Source of the DNA: Amaurobius ferox
Lineage: Eukaryota > Arthropoda > Arachnida > Araneae > Amaurobiidae
Direction of reading: 5' to 3'
Length of the DNA stretch: 64,000 nt
Assembly (NCBI GenBank): GCA_951213105.1
Contig: OX578134.1
Location: 137,849,793-137,913,792 of the forward strand
This document shows, one piece after another, positions 11,421 through 23,280 of the stretch. How positions within the stretch are numbered: the stretch's first letter is position 1; every line of letters starts with the position of its first letter. The translations under genes were made by a program, and so were the position numbers. The notes below the pieces were generated by a model. That model did not search any database, had not been told where the DNA came from, and saw only the letters and a program-made list of their open reading frames with translations.

Positions 11421-13500
11421 TCAATGACGCCTAGACCATCCCGGCTCCATTTTTGAAATCTTAGTTCCCCTCGCGTTTGATGGCAGGCTAATGCCTTTAT
11501 TCTGCCTCCCCGAGCAGATTCTGGTGGTGACGAAAATCTTAATGACTTTGGTTTCGAATTTCTGAGGTCTATGACTGCACAAGAGCCAAAATATATCTAG
11601 AACTGTATTCTGTTTTTCTGTAGTTTTTCTGGGTTTCTCACAAATATGCAAAGCCTAATACAATCCAGTTTAATCATTTGGTTCCTTTATACGGGCTTTA
11701 ACGATTGAATGCGTACTTCAATCGACAGAAGATTTTTTTGATCGATTTATTTATACAAACTCTTGGTTGTTATTGATTTTCAAGACGACCGGTTGAAATA
11801 AAATGTCGCAGAGAATGTGGATGATTACAAGGAATGTCGAGCGATAATCTGCAGGGAAAGGGTGTGGAATTTTTTTTTGTTAGATAACAAACCTAGGGGA
11901 ACTTCTTCGCTTTATTTTATTTCACCAAGTGTCTCAGTATTTTACTCAATAGTTTGTCTTCAGATTTCTAAAATATACTCTAATCTACAAACTTTGTAGT
12001 TTGAATATAAGTCCTGAATATCCCTGAATATAATCTTGAATATATCCCGATTCACAAATATTTTCTTTCATTTAACCAAATTATAATAAATTGCTGTTTA
12101 TATTTTAATAGAATGAATTACCTATATTTTAATAGAATGAAATTTTAATAGAATGAATAATTTTAATAGAATGAATGCATTACACGCGTTCTAAATAAGC
12201 GCCCGCTTAAACCCAGAAACAGATAACACCACTCAATTTCCAAATAGCCTGTTTCGAACCAAAATTATTTTCCCCTTTCGTTTCAATTCAAATTTTTTAG
12301 TTTCAATCCATATTTTTTAGTTTCAACGCATATGTAGTCGCGGGCAACAGTTTATCACGTATGAGCACGAATTTCCACTGATCTCCATAGCAACGTCCCA
12401 AGTCAACAGTGAACCGGAGCAAGAAAGACATCGAAAATCTCGATTTTCTTCTTTTGCTTGAAAATGAACAGAAAATCAAAAAAGAGTAATTTTAAAAATG
12501 TTTTTTGTTAGAATTTGAAGATATACATCCATATTTTTGCTAAACTTTAGGATTGTGCTTATCTTTTCTTTGGATGCATCGAAATAAGAATCATACTATT
12601 CATATTTCGATGTATTTTCAAAATAAATAAATAAATACGGGGGAGTTTCTCTACGGTATTTATAAAATAAATATTTTCTTCAGTCACTTACTAGTGAATA
12701 CATTTATGAATTTCGAATAGATGGCAGCACTAGAAAAATGGTACCAGTTTTTTTTTCTTACAATTACTATATCAAGATGTATCATGCATTGTAACGCTAT
12801 TGTTGTTATTTGTATTATAAGTATATGTGCATAAATGTTACACCACGCATTTTGCTAAATATATAATTGTATATTAGGAAAAATTGAAAAATCTAGAAGT
12901 CGCAAAATAATGCAAGTTTATTAAAATGCTTGAACTTTTAGCATCTCTTTAAAAAAAATATTTTTTATATGCTTCCTATTTTTAATTCTATTGTCATATT
13001 TATATACTATGCTTCGTCAATTCAGATGTGTATGTAATATTTTAAAATTATTTGCTCAGCAGTCAGGAGCGCTTAAGTAGAGTTTATTTTAAAAGTGTAA
13101 TTATATATAGAACTTCAAAAGAACATTTTATTTATTATTATTATTAACTGTAGACACAATTCCAGATACGGATTTATTTACTTATACTTTTAATGAAATG
13201 CTGCATTGTATCATTAATACCATAATACTATGAAGTGTTATATAAAATTCAAATAAATACATGTGTTTATCATTCATAGATGGCGACACCTTATCAAGAG
13301 CTGGGGAAGAAGTTTCTTTATAAAGGAACTTTGTGAAAGAGCTCTAAAAAAACTTATCAAAGTTCTTGAAAATTATATTAGTTTATTTAGAGCACCAGGG
13401 CATCGTTTATACACTTCGAATTTACAGGATTTTATTATTTACTAGAAAAAGTTTAAAGGTGGGATTCAATAAATACATTTATTAAATAACTTGTTATTTT
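11421..13500. other. Unannotated AT-rich stretch
   Basis: No supported gene or RNA. Short local repeats of TTTTAATAGAATGAA occur at 12105-12170. Two separate sites read AGATGGCAGCAC (about 12719) and AGATGGCGACACC (about 13277). Confidence 0.4.
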
Positions 13501-13504
13501 ATTT

Positions 13505-13595
13505 ACAATACTTCCTTGAAGAAAGCTGGCATATGTCAGTCAGGTAACTACAATTGTTTCAAGAGCGGTTTCAGCCCTATTCCTCATGTGCTAGT
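13505..13595 (-). repeat. Dispersed repeat (inverted partner of 16365-16447)
   Basis: The reverse complement reads GCTGAAACCGCTCTTGAAACAATTGTAGTTACCTGACTGACAT (in part), collinear with the plus-strand copy at 16365-16447. The shared core is CGCTCTyGAAACAATT. Confidence 0.6.
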
Positions 13596-13599
13596 ATGT

Positions 13600-14390
13600 G
13601 CTAGTAACAGTTGCTAGGTACAACTAATAATGATAAATAACTAAGTACGAATTAAGTAATAACTAAGTACGAACTGATAATAATAAGGCAGTTAATTCGC
13701 TCTTGTCTTAACAACTCTCTAACAAATTGCCTAGGCAATGGATGCTCCTCAATCTTTATGAGATCGCGACCCGGTAAAGACTTTTTATATAAGACGAGTG
13801 CCCGGTCTCAACAAATTTACTCGTAAATACCTTTCAAATTATTTTTAAGTCCACACACAAACTAACATAAGTATTAATTAATCATGACATAATCATAAAA
13901 ATTATTCGCACTATTATGCATACGGTATAGCACGTTGACAAATATAAAATGACATTAAGTTATCAATCACTGGACCAATGAAATCTTGTGTCATCTTATA
14001 ATTATTTCAGGTCAACATTATTCAATTAATTTCTGCTGATTTTCATTCACATATCCCATTCTGATCACCAAAACTTTATAATATTATTCTGTGTAAAATG
14101 AATTATTGCATTACGAAATTAATCTTAATGGTGTTGGTTTGAAATAAAACAGAATCGATAAAAATATTTATCCATTGTAATTCACTATAGAAATCAGCTA
14201 AGCAGTATTATTCATATTAAAATTTAAATACGGCTTGGTCACTGACATTTGCTACGTAGATGATATTTTGACGTTCTAGTTCTGAGCTTTTCGACAAATT
14301 CGCGAATATTATTCTCCTTAGAATATTTCCACTATGAAATATTTATTCATAAAAAATACTTAGAAAACTAAAACGACAAATTCCAGGAGA
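13600..14390. other. AT-rich stretch, nothing recognised
   Basis: No gene supported. A local duplication of AACTAAGTACGAA occurs near 13640-13675. Confidence 0.4.
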
Positions 14391-14394
14391 ATAT

Positions 14395-14448
14395 CTAGCG
14401 GCCCCGTATAATTGATGCCGCGGCCTGGCGGTTGAGAAATATTGGCCT
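14395..14448 (-). mobile_element. hAT-type terminal fragment
   Basis: The reverse complement carries CCAATATTTCTCAACCGCC followed by AGGCCGCGGCATCAATTATA. It resembles the common hAT terminus with TTTCTCAACCgcCGGGCCGCGG. Only one end is seen. Confidence 0.45.
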
Positions 14449-14460
14449 AGACCCTAGAAC

Positions 14461-16332
14461 CAGAGCCGGATTAAAATTGTTTGGGGCCCAAAGCACAGAT
14501 AATTTGATGCCGCTAGGTAGTGGCGCTGATAATTTTCTTCCTGTTCGAAAATAATGTCATTAAGCCTCCCCTAGGTTTATATTAACAAATTAACTCACTC
14601 ATTTAATCGTCGAATGTCCCTTTACGAAGATCTTGGCAATTCCTATGCTCTTAATCTTATATATCTTTATCAAAATGCTCCTATGCGAAGGGACTCCAAA
14701 ATTGTCTCTTAAAATTTCCGGAGGGAGTGATTTTAAGGAAAAGATCTTAAAAAGGAGCCGGTGTTTTTGTTTATACCTCTGACTGAAGTGTGTGAAACAT
14801 CGTTTCGAAAAGACTAGCTGCAAATTGAGGAACTTCTTCACATAGCGAAAAATATGATTTAGGTACAAATTAGCAAAAAGCAAAATAGTGTTGCGCTGGG
14901 TTTCAATTAAAAAACTCATCATGACAAATCATCCTCGAAACAGTTTGCTTATTTATTTATGTTGAATTAAGTTTTTACTCATTGATACCGACACATGACT
15001 TTTCTGCCTAGTTTAACTAACTGTACTCTTTGGTACAGCTTTTTTGGTACTATTGGAATCATTCCGAAGCGTTGATCAACGAAAATTTTTTTTTATATAG
15101 GATGTATGAATAAAATATTATTGATACATATTAACGGCCCGTATAAATACTTCATTTTATATTTTTAGCAAAATCATAATCTATGGGATAATAACTGTTA
15201 TTTATTTAGGGCTTAACAAAATAATGGCCAGATGATTGGCGCTACAAATATAATTAATGCCCCTTCGGTCTTAAAATAAAAGAAAAATTTGAACCTGATA
15301 TGACAGAATTAATTAATTTATTTATTTATTTATTAAATAATTAGAATTAATGAATGGACAGCGGTTGCATCTAGCTTTCTTTTTTTTAAATATAGAGAGA
15401 TAAGGGAATATTTCAACAATTTAAATTAACAGATTCACAGGCCATCGAAAAAATTCTAAAGATGAATGATGTTATTAACAAAAATTTAATAAATAAATAA
15501 ATAATACTCATTATTTTTAATGTATTTCCCGTAGTTTCTTTGAAAGTAACAAAATTGCAAAAAGAAAATTCATAATAATAACATAATTAAATTTAAAGAG
15601 TCAATTATTTAAAAATCTCTCCGTGATAAAAATTCTTCTATTATTTGATCAAAATAATTTTCAGGAGTTCACTTTCAGTGGACATCAGAGATTTAAGCGC
15701 TTTTGTAATGAACGTGTTCTTAGCTGATTCCTTTTATTTATTTGAGTTTTGGTAATGCCATTTCACCTCTTGAAACCGACATCTTTTAGTTACATTTCTA
15801 GGGGATCACAGTCATATAGGGGCCTCCAGGCAAAGGATTACATACTCCCAGTGGATAATGACCCTAACAGATTCGTATTATCCACGGGTTGCTGTGGTTT
15901 GGGCTTCCAAGCGCAGCATAATTAGCAATATTTTAATTTTTAAAGAATTATAATGAAATTGTAATTGTAAAAGATATTTGGCCTTAAACGGACTTCTGAA
16001 ATTTTGCACAGAGCCTCTCCCCTCCCTACGAACATTTTTATGCGTATAATGTTGCTACTTACTGTAATGCTGACCAATTTATTATATGAATATTGATGAG
16101 GTGTAATAAAGTCATCATTGAAGGAGGCAACCACTATATAATCCTGGAAGACAGAAAAATGTTAACGGTCTCTCGGGCCCCAAAAGTGTACGAGGCTGTA
16201 GAAAATTCACTGTCCTCTATTATTAGGTAAGGATTTTTACAAATTAACAGTTTTTGGATTTTTATGGGTGTCCCCTAATTTGCTGGTGCCCTAAGCACGT
16301 GTTTAGTGTGCCTATTGGGTAATCCAGTACTG
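14461..16332. mobile_element. Non-autonomous hAT-like element with 8-bp target duplication
   Basis: The left end CAGAGCCGGATTAA and the reverse-complemented right end CAGTACTGGATTAC form imperfect terminal inverted repeats. Flanking octamers are CCTAGAAC (14453-14460) and CCTGGAAC (16333-16340), matching at 7 of 8 positions, as expected for an old hAT insertion. Subterminal GGGGCCCAAAGCAC and GTGCCCTAAGCAC are also inverted partners. The interior has no transposase that I recognise; the 107-residue minus frame at 14599-14922 is not supported. Confidence 0.65.
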
Positions 16333-16364
16333 CCTGGAACGAATTATGATTGCGCATACTTTTC

Positions 16365-16447
16365 GTTTTGAGCTGAAGAAGGTGGCTAAAAACGCTCTCG
16401 AAACAATTATAGGCACCTAACTGACATCTGTCTGTTTTCTGAAGTAT
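16365..16447 (+). repeat. Dispersed repeat (partner of 13505-13595)
   Basis: Reads GCTGAAGAAGGTGGCTAAAA then ACGCTCTCGAAACAATTATAGG, collinear with the reverse complement of 13505-13595. Confidence 0.6.
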
Positions 16448-16832
16448 TGTAAGCTGTTTTCTTAGAAGCAGCAGTTTGATTTATTGTGGTCATGCATTAA
16501 ATTTTTCTTCCTATAGAAAACTGATATCTACGGGTCTCTGTTTCTGGCTTCTCAGTTTAATATTTATTTTATTAAAGTGCCTTAAAACCCTCAATGCAAT
16601 AATTTTAGTTTTAAAGATGACGTAATACACATTTTCTCTTTCCTTTTCCTAAGCGAGTTGAAAATGGAAAAAGATTTGTCTCAGACTTTTGAGTTTGTTA
16701 CTGAAGAACGAAAGTAAGGAGCTAAAAATGCAATTTCAGAATTTTCAATTCCCACATTTCTGCGGATGAAGCAAAGCCTTTCTGATGTAAAGATTAATCA
16801 CGACCGTTTCTATACGACCACAGCTAAAAAAA

Positions 16833-17627
16833 ATCTGATGTGGGCAGCACATGACTTCCCCTTCAGACTCATATTCGCGTTCTCTTTATTTCTTTAATAA
16901 TTCATTATATTGAGTAATTGCACAAAATAACACCCATAACTTAAAATGACACTGAATTTGCACTTTAAGTTCTCAGCTGGTAACGAAATTCTTTTCAACG
17001 GTGGCATAGCGAAAATTCGAAAAAATTAAAATATCTCGAGAACAGCTAGCTAGCCCTAGTGTAATGGGGTTGTCTTATTCTTTTCATCGTTAAACATCAC
17101 GTATAAAATAAGCATTTAATTGATGTATTTCAGCATACGTAGTATTTTATTTTAGATTTTGACGATTTTTACGGGTTATATCGCAAAAACAGGCAGGTTA
17201 TTTTTTTTCCAACTCGTACCAAAATCTAATCAGCACCAGGGTAACCTACAAGTGACTCATTTGCCGAATTTTTGTAAAATTTGGTCTATTAGTTTCCAGC
17301 TAGAGTGGATACAGGCAATTTTTGCGGGTCATTTCGCAAAAAAAAAAAGCGGGTTGTTTTATCTCAAAACGTACCAAAATCTAATCAGCACCAAGGTCAC
17401 GCACAAGTGACTTACCTACCAAATTTTATGAAATTCGGTCCATTACTTTTTGAGTTGTGGTGTATACATTCATTGCACACACACACACACACAGACGTCA
17501 CGTTAAAAATAGTTTTTTCGTATTCTAGAAGTCTCGAAATGTGTAGATCCGTCGAAAACTCGAGTTGCGATTTTCAACATGATTCCAATACTTTCCCTAT
17601 ATATTACCATGTATTGCAGGGAAAGTA
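16833..17627 (+). mobile_element. F1 repeat, plus-strand array, unit 1
   Basis: Starts ATCTGATGTGGGCAGCACATG with a slightly mutated subterminal motif (ACTTCCCCTTCAGAC). Two internal subrepeats carry AATCTAATCAGCACCA, a CACACACAGACGTCACG microsatellite follows, and the unit ends in the hairpin CTTTCCCTATATATTACC/ATGTATTGCAGGGAAAG. It is directly joined to the next unit. Confidence 0.8.
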
Positions 17628-17630
17628 AAA

Positions 17631-18553
17631 ATCTGATGTGGGCAGCACATGACTTTCCCTGCAGACTCAAATGCATGTTTTCTTTATTTCTTTAATAATT
17701 CATTAGATCCAGTTTAATTGCACCAAATAAGCATTTTTAATTCAATTTTAGTTTCTATTTGGTAATTCGACTTTTTTCCAAAATCGGAGTTACAAAAATG
17801 CAAGAAATCTCAAATATCTTGAGAACGGTTAGTCCTAAAGTATAATGGAGTGTGCTATATTCTTTTTCTCGTCAAAAATTGCGTATAAAATAAAAATTTA
17901 ATTGATACATTTGATCACACGTAGTCTTTTATTTTTAGATTTTGGCGATTTTTGCGGGCCATTTCGTAAAAAAAGACAGGTTGTTCTTTTTGGAATCGTA
18001 CCAAAATCTAATCAGCACCAGATTATCCCACAAGTAACTTATCTACCAAATTTTGTGAAATATGGTCAATTTTTTTGGCTAGGGTGGATACATGAAATTT
18101 TTGCGGGTCATTTCGTAAAAAAGGCAGGTTGTTCTTTTCCGAATCGTACCAAAATCTAATCAGCACCAGAGCAATCTACAAGTAACTTATCTACCAAATT
18201 TTGTGAAATTTGGTGAATTAGTATTTTAGCTAGAGTGGATACATGAAATTTTTACTGGCCATTTCGCAAAAAAAGGCGGGTTCTGTTTTTACGAATTCCA
18301 CCAAAAACTAATCAGCACCAGGGTCTCAATCAAGTGACTTACATACCAAATTTTATGAAATTCGGTCCATTAGTTTTTTTATTTAGAGTGGATACATACA
18401 TTGCACAGACACACACACAGACGTCACGCTAAAAATAGTTTTTTCGTATTCTAGAGGTTCCGAAACGTGTAGATCCGTCGAAAACTCGAGTTGCGATTTT
18501 CGACACGATTCTAATACTTTTCCTATACATTACCATGTACTGCAGGGGAAGTA
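17631..18553 (+). mobile_element. F1 repeat, plus-strand array, unit 2
   Basis: Begins ATCTGATGTGGGCAGCACATG, four bases after the previous unit's hairpin. Three internal subrepeats of about 150 bp start with TTTTTGCGGGCCATTTCG-like sequence at about 17948, 18099 and 18248. It then has the ACACACACAGACGTCACGCT microsatellite and the terminal hairpin, ending GGGGAAGTA. Runs of Phe/Lys-rich frame are repeat artefacts. Confidence 0.8.
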
Positions 18554-19735
18554 AAAATAAATTGATGAAGTCTTATGAAATTTATAGGGCTTCGTTTTCA
18601 TTGCTGCATTTCGTCATGTTCTGAGAGATCTCTAACAGTACTCCTCCCATTACGGGAGAATAAAAATAGGAGTTTAATTAAAAATCAGTCTGACACGCAT
18701 TTTTATAATTTAATCTCCCACATTTCTGTGGAGTAAACAAAGTCTCTTGTAAAGATGTTTCAGTTAGAATAGGAATCACTAATCTTTGCCTAGCTAATCA
18801 ATCTCTCTATTGAGCTACTGGGACTATATCCGGGTTGGATAAATCATGGACACCGGGTCGCTTAGATATATGGTCATAATGCTTATCCTTTTCGATTAAA
18901 ATATTGTTACGATGTATCCTCTGGGAATCGTGAGCATGTACTCAAGATACAAGAATGGGTACAAATTTCTGGATAACTAGCCCGTTTATTCCCAAACACA
19001 GCGTAAAGAGGAACAATATACAGTAAAACAGTACTTAAATGCTCCACCAATTTCACAAAACAACGGATACTATTTGTGAGACCAGAAATAGATTTCACAT
19101 GTGTTTTGGTGAGACAAGTTTATGCCAGTTATTTATTGTGTCCGAAACATCGCACAATATTGTAGTCTGGATGGCTCCGAGGTTTACAGCAAACCATAAA
19201 TTTAGGAGCGTCAAGACAGAGGGAGGCCGAGCGAGCCCTTACGAAGATGCAAAGTAGCGACATTGGTTCAATGATTAACCAATGAAGAAAGTGCTTATTG
19301 CGTCACACTGAATGCTGCAAATGAAAGCAAAGGGGGAGTGACACCCCCGTGGGAAAAAGAGAACCACAGACTGTGACCGAAGAAGAACACTAGGAGCAGA
19401 CTTTGACAGATAACTTCGAGACGATGACTTAATAGCGACTTGTGGAATAACAGTTCGAGTTCGACATTACAATTATGACTTAATGACTTGTGCAGAGACT
19501 AGAGAGATACTTGTGCGACATGATGACTTGTTGATGTGTGGGTATGCACGCCACATGAGTACAAAGTGATCGTCGATATTACGGGTCAGTGAATACGTAC
19601 TTCGAGTCTATTCCGGTAATATGATGGGCGAAGTACCTGGTGGTGACAAAGTACAAGACAGACTTGAAGGTATGTGTTCCTCAAAAAGATATCTAGGTCT
19701 AAACAAATATATTAGGCCAGTTAGGTGGTTTCACA
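18554..19735. other. Unannotated stretch next to an LTR
   Basis: No supported coding sequence. TGTTACGATG at 18905 has the same first six bases as the LTR terminus at 20438 (minus strand), so part of this interval could be another LTR fragment, but no matching 3' end was found. Base composition is more even than in surrounding DNA. Confidence 0.3.
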
Positions 19736-20438
19736 TGTTACCCCGCCACAACTAATAATTAATTGTGTAATAAATTAATAAGTGTTTATGTTGTTAATAA
19801 ATGTTTTATTGTTAAAGTTTAAATGGAGTAATCAATTTAATATTATTCTAATATTATTCCTTTACAGGACTCACGCAAAAGGTAAATAATTGGAAAATTT
19901 TATATAGCGGCAAAACAAAGCAATGTACAATAATAAATAAGTACCACTCTACGAGTAATTTACGACCATGTATATTAAGTTCAAGTTAACAATATATTAT
20001 TATAATTAATAATAATAGTACTTTAAGTATCTTTTTTATTAGAGCACCACACTATTATCAAAATATTGATGTATTTCATATTACAAAACAGTTGCTACTA
20101 ATTTCACAATATTGACAAATGTCGCAGTTCATTTACGCTCGTATCACGCCAACTGCTCTCCAACTGAGTGATGACTACTTATATAAACTCTCTAAAGAAA
20201 TTTCTGGAAATCTCTCATATTTCGTAGAATACTGGCTATTTTGAGGTGTTTCTCGAACCTTCGAAAACACGCTAAATGTCACCAAATTGGCTATTAATCG
20301 CCAAATCTGGAAACCTTCTTCCAAACTTCAGAATCTAGTAACCCTAAATTCACGTCATAGGGAAGGTTACCTGTACGGGTGTTTTCTCCGTTTAGTTTTA
20401 AAAGGGGGTGAGGGAGGACATTTTACACGTTCGTAACA
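19736..20438 (-). mobile_element. Ty3/gypsy 3' LTR
   Basis: Read on the minus strand, this 703-bp segment begins TGTTACG and ends GTAACA, a short perfect terminal inverted repeat TGTTAC/GTAACA as in retroviral-type LTRs. A TATATAAG box lies near 20185, and a TCAGTTGG initiator-like site about 15-20 bp beyond it. AATAAA lies near 20038. It sits immediately 3' of the integrase relic and a purine-rich tract (AATGAAGAGGCAG), which fits a polypurine tract. The 5' LTR is not in the window. Confidence 0.65.
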
Positions 20439-20464
20439 CTGCCTCTTCATTAAGACTGCAGTTC

Positions 20465-21400
20465 CTGGGCAGTATCAATCTATTGTGGTTCCAAATATGT
20501 GACTAATCTGTCAATATGGACGACTTTTGGCTTAGTTGAAGACGATTTTTGAATTCAATAAATGACACTGTTTATTCTTTTCTTTGCGATGTAGGGTCCC
20601 TCCCAGTTGTGCTGTAGTTTCAGCGAAAATTCTGGTCATTGTCGAGGTTTGAACAGCCACAGTTTCTCGCCTTCCTGGAATCGTCCTTCATTACGTTTGG
20701 TATCGTACCGAATCTTCATTCTATCGATAGCAATATTGATCCTCTGACAAGCGAAATGATGAATCTCCTCCAGCCGTGCCTGTAGATCTTACACGTATTC
20801 ATCAGGCAATGAAGGAGCATCACACAGTCTTTTAACCTTTTGCTTACTGGTGGGATAGCCTCAATCCCAAAGGAAAACCCTCTCAAAAAGATAGGTATTT
20901 GACATACGCTGATCGAACTGTTTGGTATAGGGTATGTCAAATACCTGTCTTTTTGAGAGGGCCTTCGTTTGAGATTGACGCTGTTCCACCCGAAAGCAAA
21001 AGGTTAAACATTAGATGGCATGGCAGTCGTAGATTCTGGCCAAATAACATTTTTGATGGAGAATGACCGGTCGATTTGTGGACAGCACTTTTGAAGGCCA
21101 ACAGGAACATAGGTGGGTGACGGTCCCAGTCTTGCTGCTTTCTGGATACGAATATGGAGAGATGATTAAGTATCGTTCTGTATCTCTCTGCCATTTCGTC
21201 CGATTGAGGATGACGGAGAGTAGTTCGAGTTTTGTCTATTCCGAGTAGTTTGTAGAGTCCCGAGAATATGTCAGAGTTAAAGTTCGTTCCCTGGTCAGAA
21301 TGAATGAGCGAGAGAAAGCGGTAGTGACATATTCAATTCCGAGTTAGAACTTTACTGATGGTATGGACTCTTGGTCAGGAGTTGCGTAAGCTTCTAAGTC
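20465..21400 (-). pseudogene. Ty3/gypsy integrase (pol C-terminus) relic
   Basis: A degenerate integrase of an LTR retrotransposon of the Ty3/gypsy group, which would join element cDNA to host DNA. From about 21303 to 21008 the minus strand carries the catalytic-core signature HSDQGTNFNSDIF, then HPQSDEMAERYRT, then LLAFKSAVHKSTGHSPS and LFGQNLRLPC. Just upstream (21400-21310) a match to the preceding linker is broken by a stop and frameshift. A foldback element interrupts it at 20832-21007. Beyond that the C-terminal part continues (RRFQEGEKLWLF-like, HNWEGPY), with further stops. It is followed by the LTR at 19736-20438. Non-functional; gag, protease and reverse transcriptase are not in the window. 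Confidence 0.85.
20836..21003. mobile_element. 168-bp foldback MITE with TTAA target duplication (piggyBac-type)
   Basis: Flanked by TTAA on both sides (20832-20835 and 21004-21007). The ends are CCTTTTGCTTAC... and its complement, and almost the whole element folds back on itself (arms with CTCTCAAAAAGAyAGGTATTTGACATA, given here in short form). The TTAA duplication and CC-start termini match piggyBac-superfamily conventions. It splits the gypsy integrase relic, so it inserted later. A half copy lies at 6641-6735. Confidence 0.8.
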
Positions 21401-21429
21401 ATCTAAGTAATTCCAGTCATAATATAGTC

Positions 21430-21945
21430 ATTATCTAAGCTCTATTTCAAGACGATCATGAGAAATATAGATGTTGAAAATGTAATTTCTGAATCGAATG
21501 TGGCAGCTCCAGAACCGGACATAAAAATTCTTAGTGAATCTCTCAACCCTTTCCAAAATTTTATGCTGATTCCATACCAGTTATAATTTAAGTTTTATTT
21601 AAAGCCAATCCTGTGAAATATGGTCCAAGGGAAATTTTTTGCAGTAAAAATGGAAGAGGAACCTTAATCGGAATCTAAAATGAACTATCATATCTCCTTT
21701 AGAATTGTGTGCTATATCCATATTAGTTATCATTTAAGCTTTATCTAAAGCTAATATTGAGAAATAGATGTTTCAAGGAAAATAAAAATTTTTGAACCGG
21801 AAATGGGAAAAGAACCAGAAATGTTAATCTTTAGTGACCTATTTCCTACTTCCCCAGAAATTTGATGCAGATTCCATATCAGTCATCATTTAAGCTCTTT
21901 TTAAGCAGATGCTGAAAAATAGATACTTCAATTAAGTTTTAATAA
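21430..21945. repeat. Degenerate tandem repeat, about 150-bp period
   Basis: A motif with GATTCCATATCAGTtATCATT followed by TTAAGCTtTATtTAAAGC and GAGAAATAGATGTTtCAAGG recurs at about 21572, 21715 and 21866. Units are strongly diverged; no coding role is apparent. Confidence 0.65.
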
Positions 21946-22705
21946 AATCAATATTACAGAAAACTGTTTACCACCAGAATGTTATAAATAAAAAAATGTT
22001 TATTATTTTGTGTTACATTAAACCTCATACCATTGTAAGTTATAATCAACAATATGCACCAGTGTTCAATTTAATTATATGATGCTTAATTAATTCATAG
22101 TACTGATTATAGATTTAGACAACGTTAGTACAGTAGAGAAGTATATAATGTTTTTTAAAAGCAATAGATAATTTGCTTTAAAATTGTGCAGTGCGTGCTC
22201 AAGAAATTGAGTTGCATGTTGGTGATCGTTCTCGTGCAATAGGTTTGTCACTCCTGCATTGAGTGAGAAAAAATCAGAATTTATTCTGTTTCATTTCACC
22301 GTAATATCAAAAACGCAAATAATATAACCCTGAGTAGAATGTACTGACTTTACCATAGAATTCTAATGGCGTGAACTAGTGAAGCAATCATTTGTTTAAA
22401 AATCGATTTAAATTTGCGTTCTCTATGGTAACGATTGTTTATAAAAGCAACCACAATTGCTTATTATTGACGTTAGTGAACATTAAAACGAGATGAAACG
22501 TTTTGCTTAGAGAAAATTTTTAATTAAAATAATAATGTTATCCTACATATTCACAGAACTCGCATATAGGAGGCGTGCCCAGTTAGTATTGTGTTCCTAT
22601 AGTAGAAAAGATCATCTATGGACCGGTTTCATGCTTTTATGCACTCGTCATAATAGAATAGCTCATAGTAGCGTGAGCTTAATATAGCCTGAGTTTAATC
22701 TTTAA
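21946..22705. other. AT-rich stretch, nothing recognised
   Basis: No supported gene, repeat boundary or RNA gene. Confidence 0.4.
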
Positions 22706-22709
22706 AGAA

Positions 22710-23232
22710 TTAATGTCACACGTTGGATGGTTGATAACGACGAATCTCGTGTTGTCACAGCTGCCTGACAATCGCTCCATCTTCCCATTCTGTCATCCAT
22801 CTAGGCCGTCCGCTGCCCGCTGAAATCTGCCATTCCGGACCCATTCCTGCCAACATCGTCTAATTGCTGCATCGCTCTTACCCAAATGCCGAGCGATTCG
22901 TCGGCGTGTCTATCCAGTCTCATGCAGTCCGACCGCACGCTCTCTTTCAAACTCATTCATATGCTCGTAGTGGCCGCGAATTCACCGGCGAGGCATTGTT
23001 ACAATCAAGGTACGCAATCGAAATCCACTGCACGTTTTGTTCCAGAAAGCGAGGTTCGCTCCTTATATACACCACCATGGTGCCCAGTTTCAATGCGCTG
23101 TAGTTCCGACTATTCATTCATTGGCTGCGAATTTTTGATCATTTGCATATTCGGTCGAAATGTGTTTGCATGTAAAGTTTCATTACTAATGGATTATTTC
23201 GCGGGGTGCGTCGGTTTTTTCGTCTTAGAGTG
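22710..23232 (-). pseudogene. Tc1-like transposase, N-terminal fragment with 5' terminal repeat
   Basis: The minus strand starts with a terminus CACTCTAAGACGAAAAAACC adjoining a TA dinucleotide (23233-23234). Then come a TATATAAGG box near 23070 and an ATG at 22996. The frame from that ATG reads MPRR-stop-IRGHYEHMNEFERERAVGL, then RRIARHLGKSDAAIRRCWQE, the paired-type helix-turn-helix DNA-binding region of Tc1-group transposases. At least two in-frame stops and loss of the whole DDE domain make it a dead fragment. No second terminal repeat was found downstream. Confidence 0.8.
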
Positions 23233-23280
23233 TATGATCAGTTAGTTATCTTGTTCTAATTTCATAGAGGTGCTGTAATA

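Noticed and set aside
14599..14922. 107-codon minus-strand frame
   Set aside because: Lies inside the hAT-like non-autonomous element, has no recognisable domain and no homologous context; probably chance.
17159..18159. Several Phe/Lys-rich plus frames with repeated PKSNQHQ
   Set aside because: These are translations of the F1 internal subrepeat, not a protein family.
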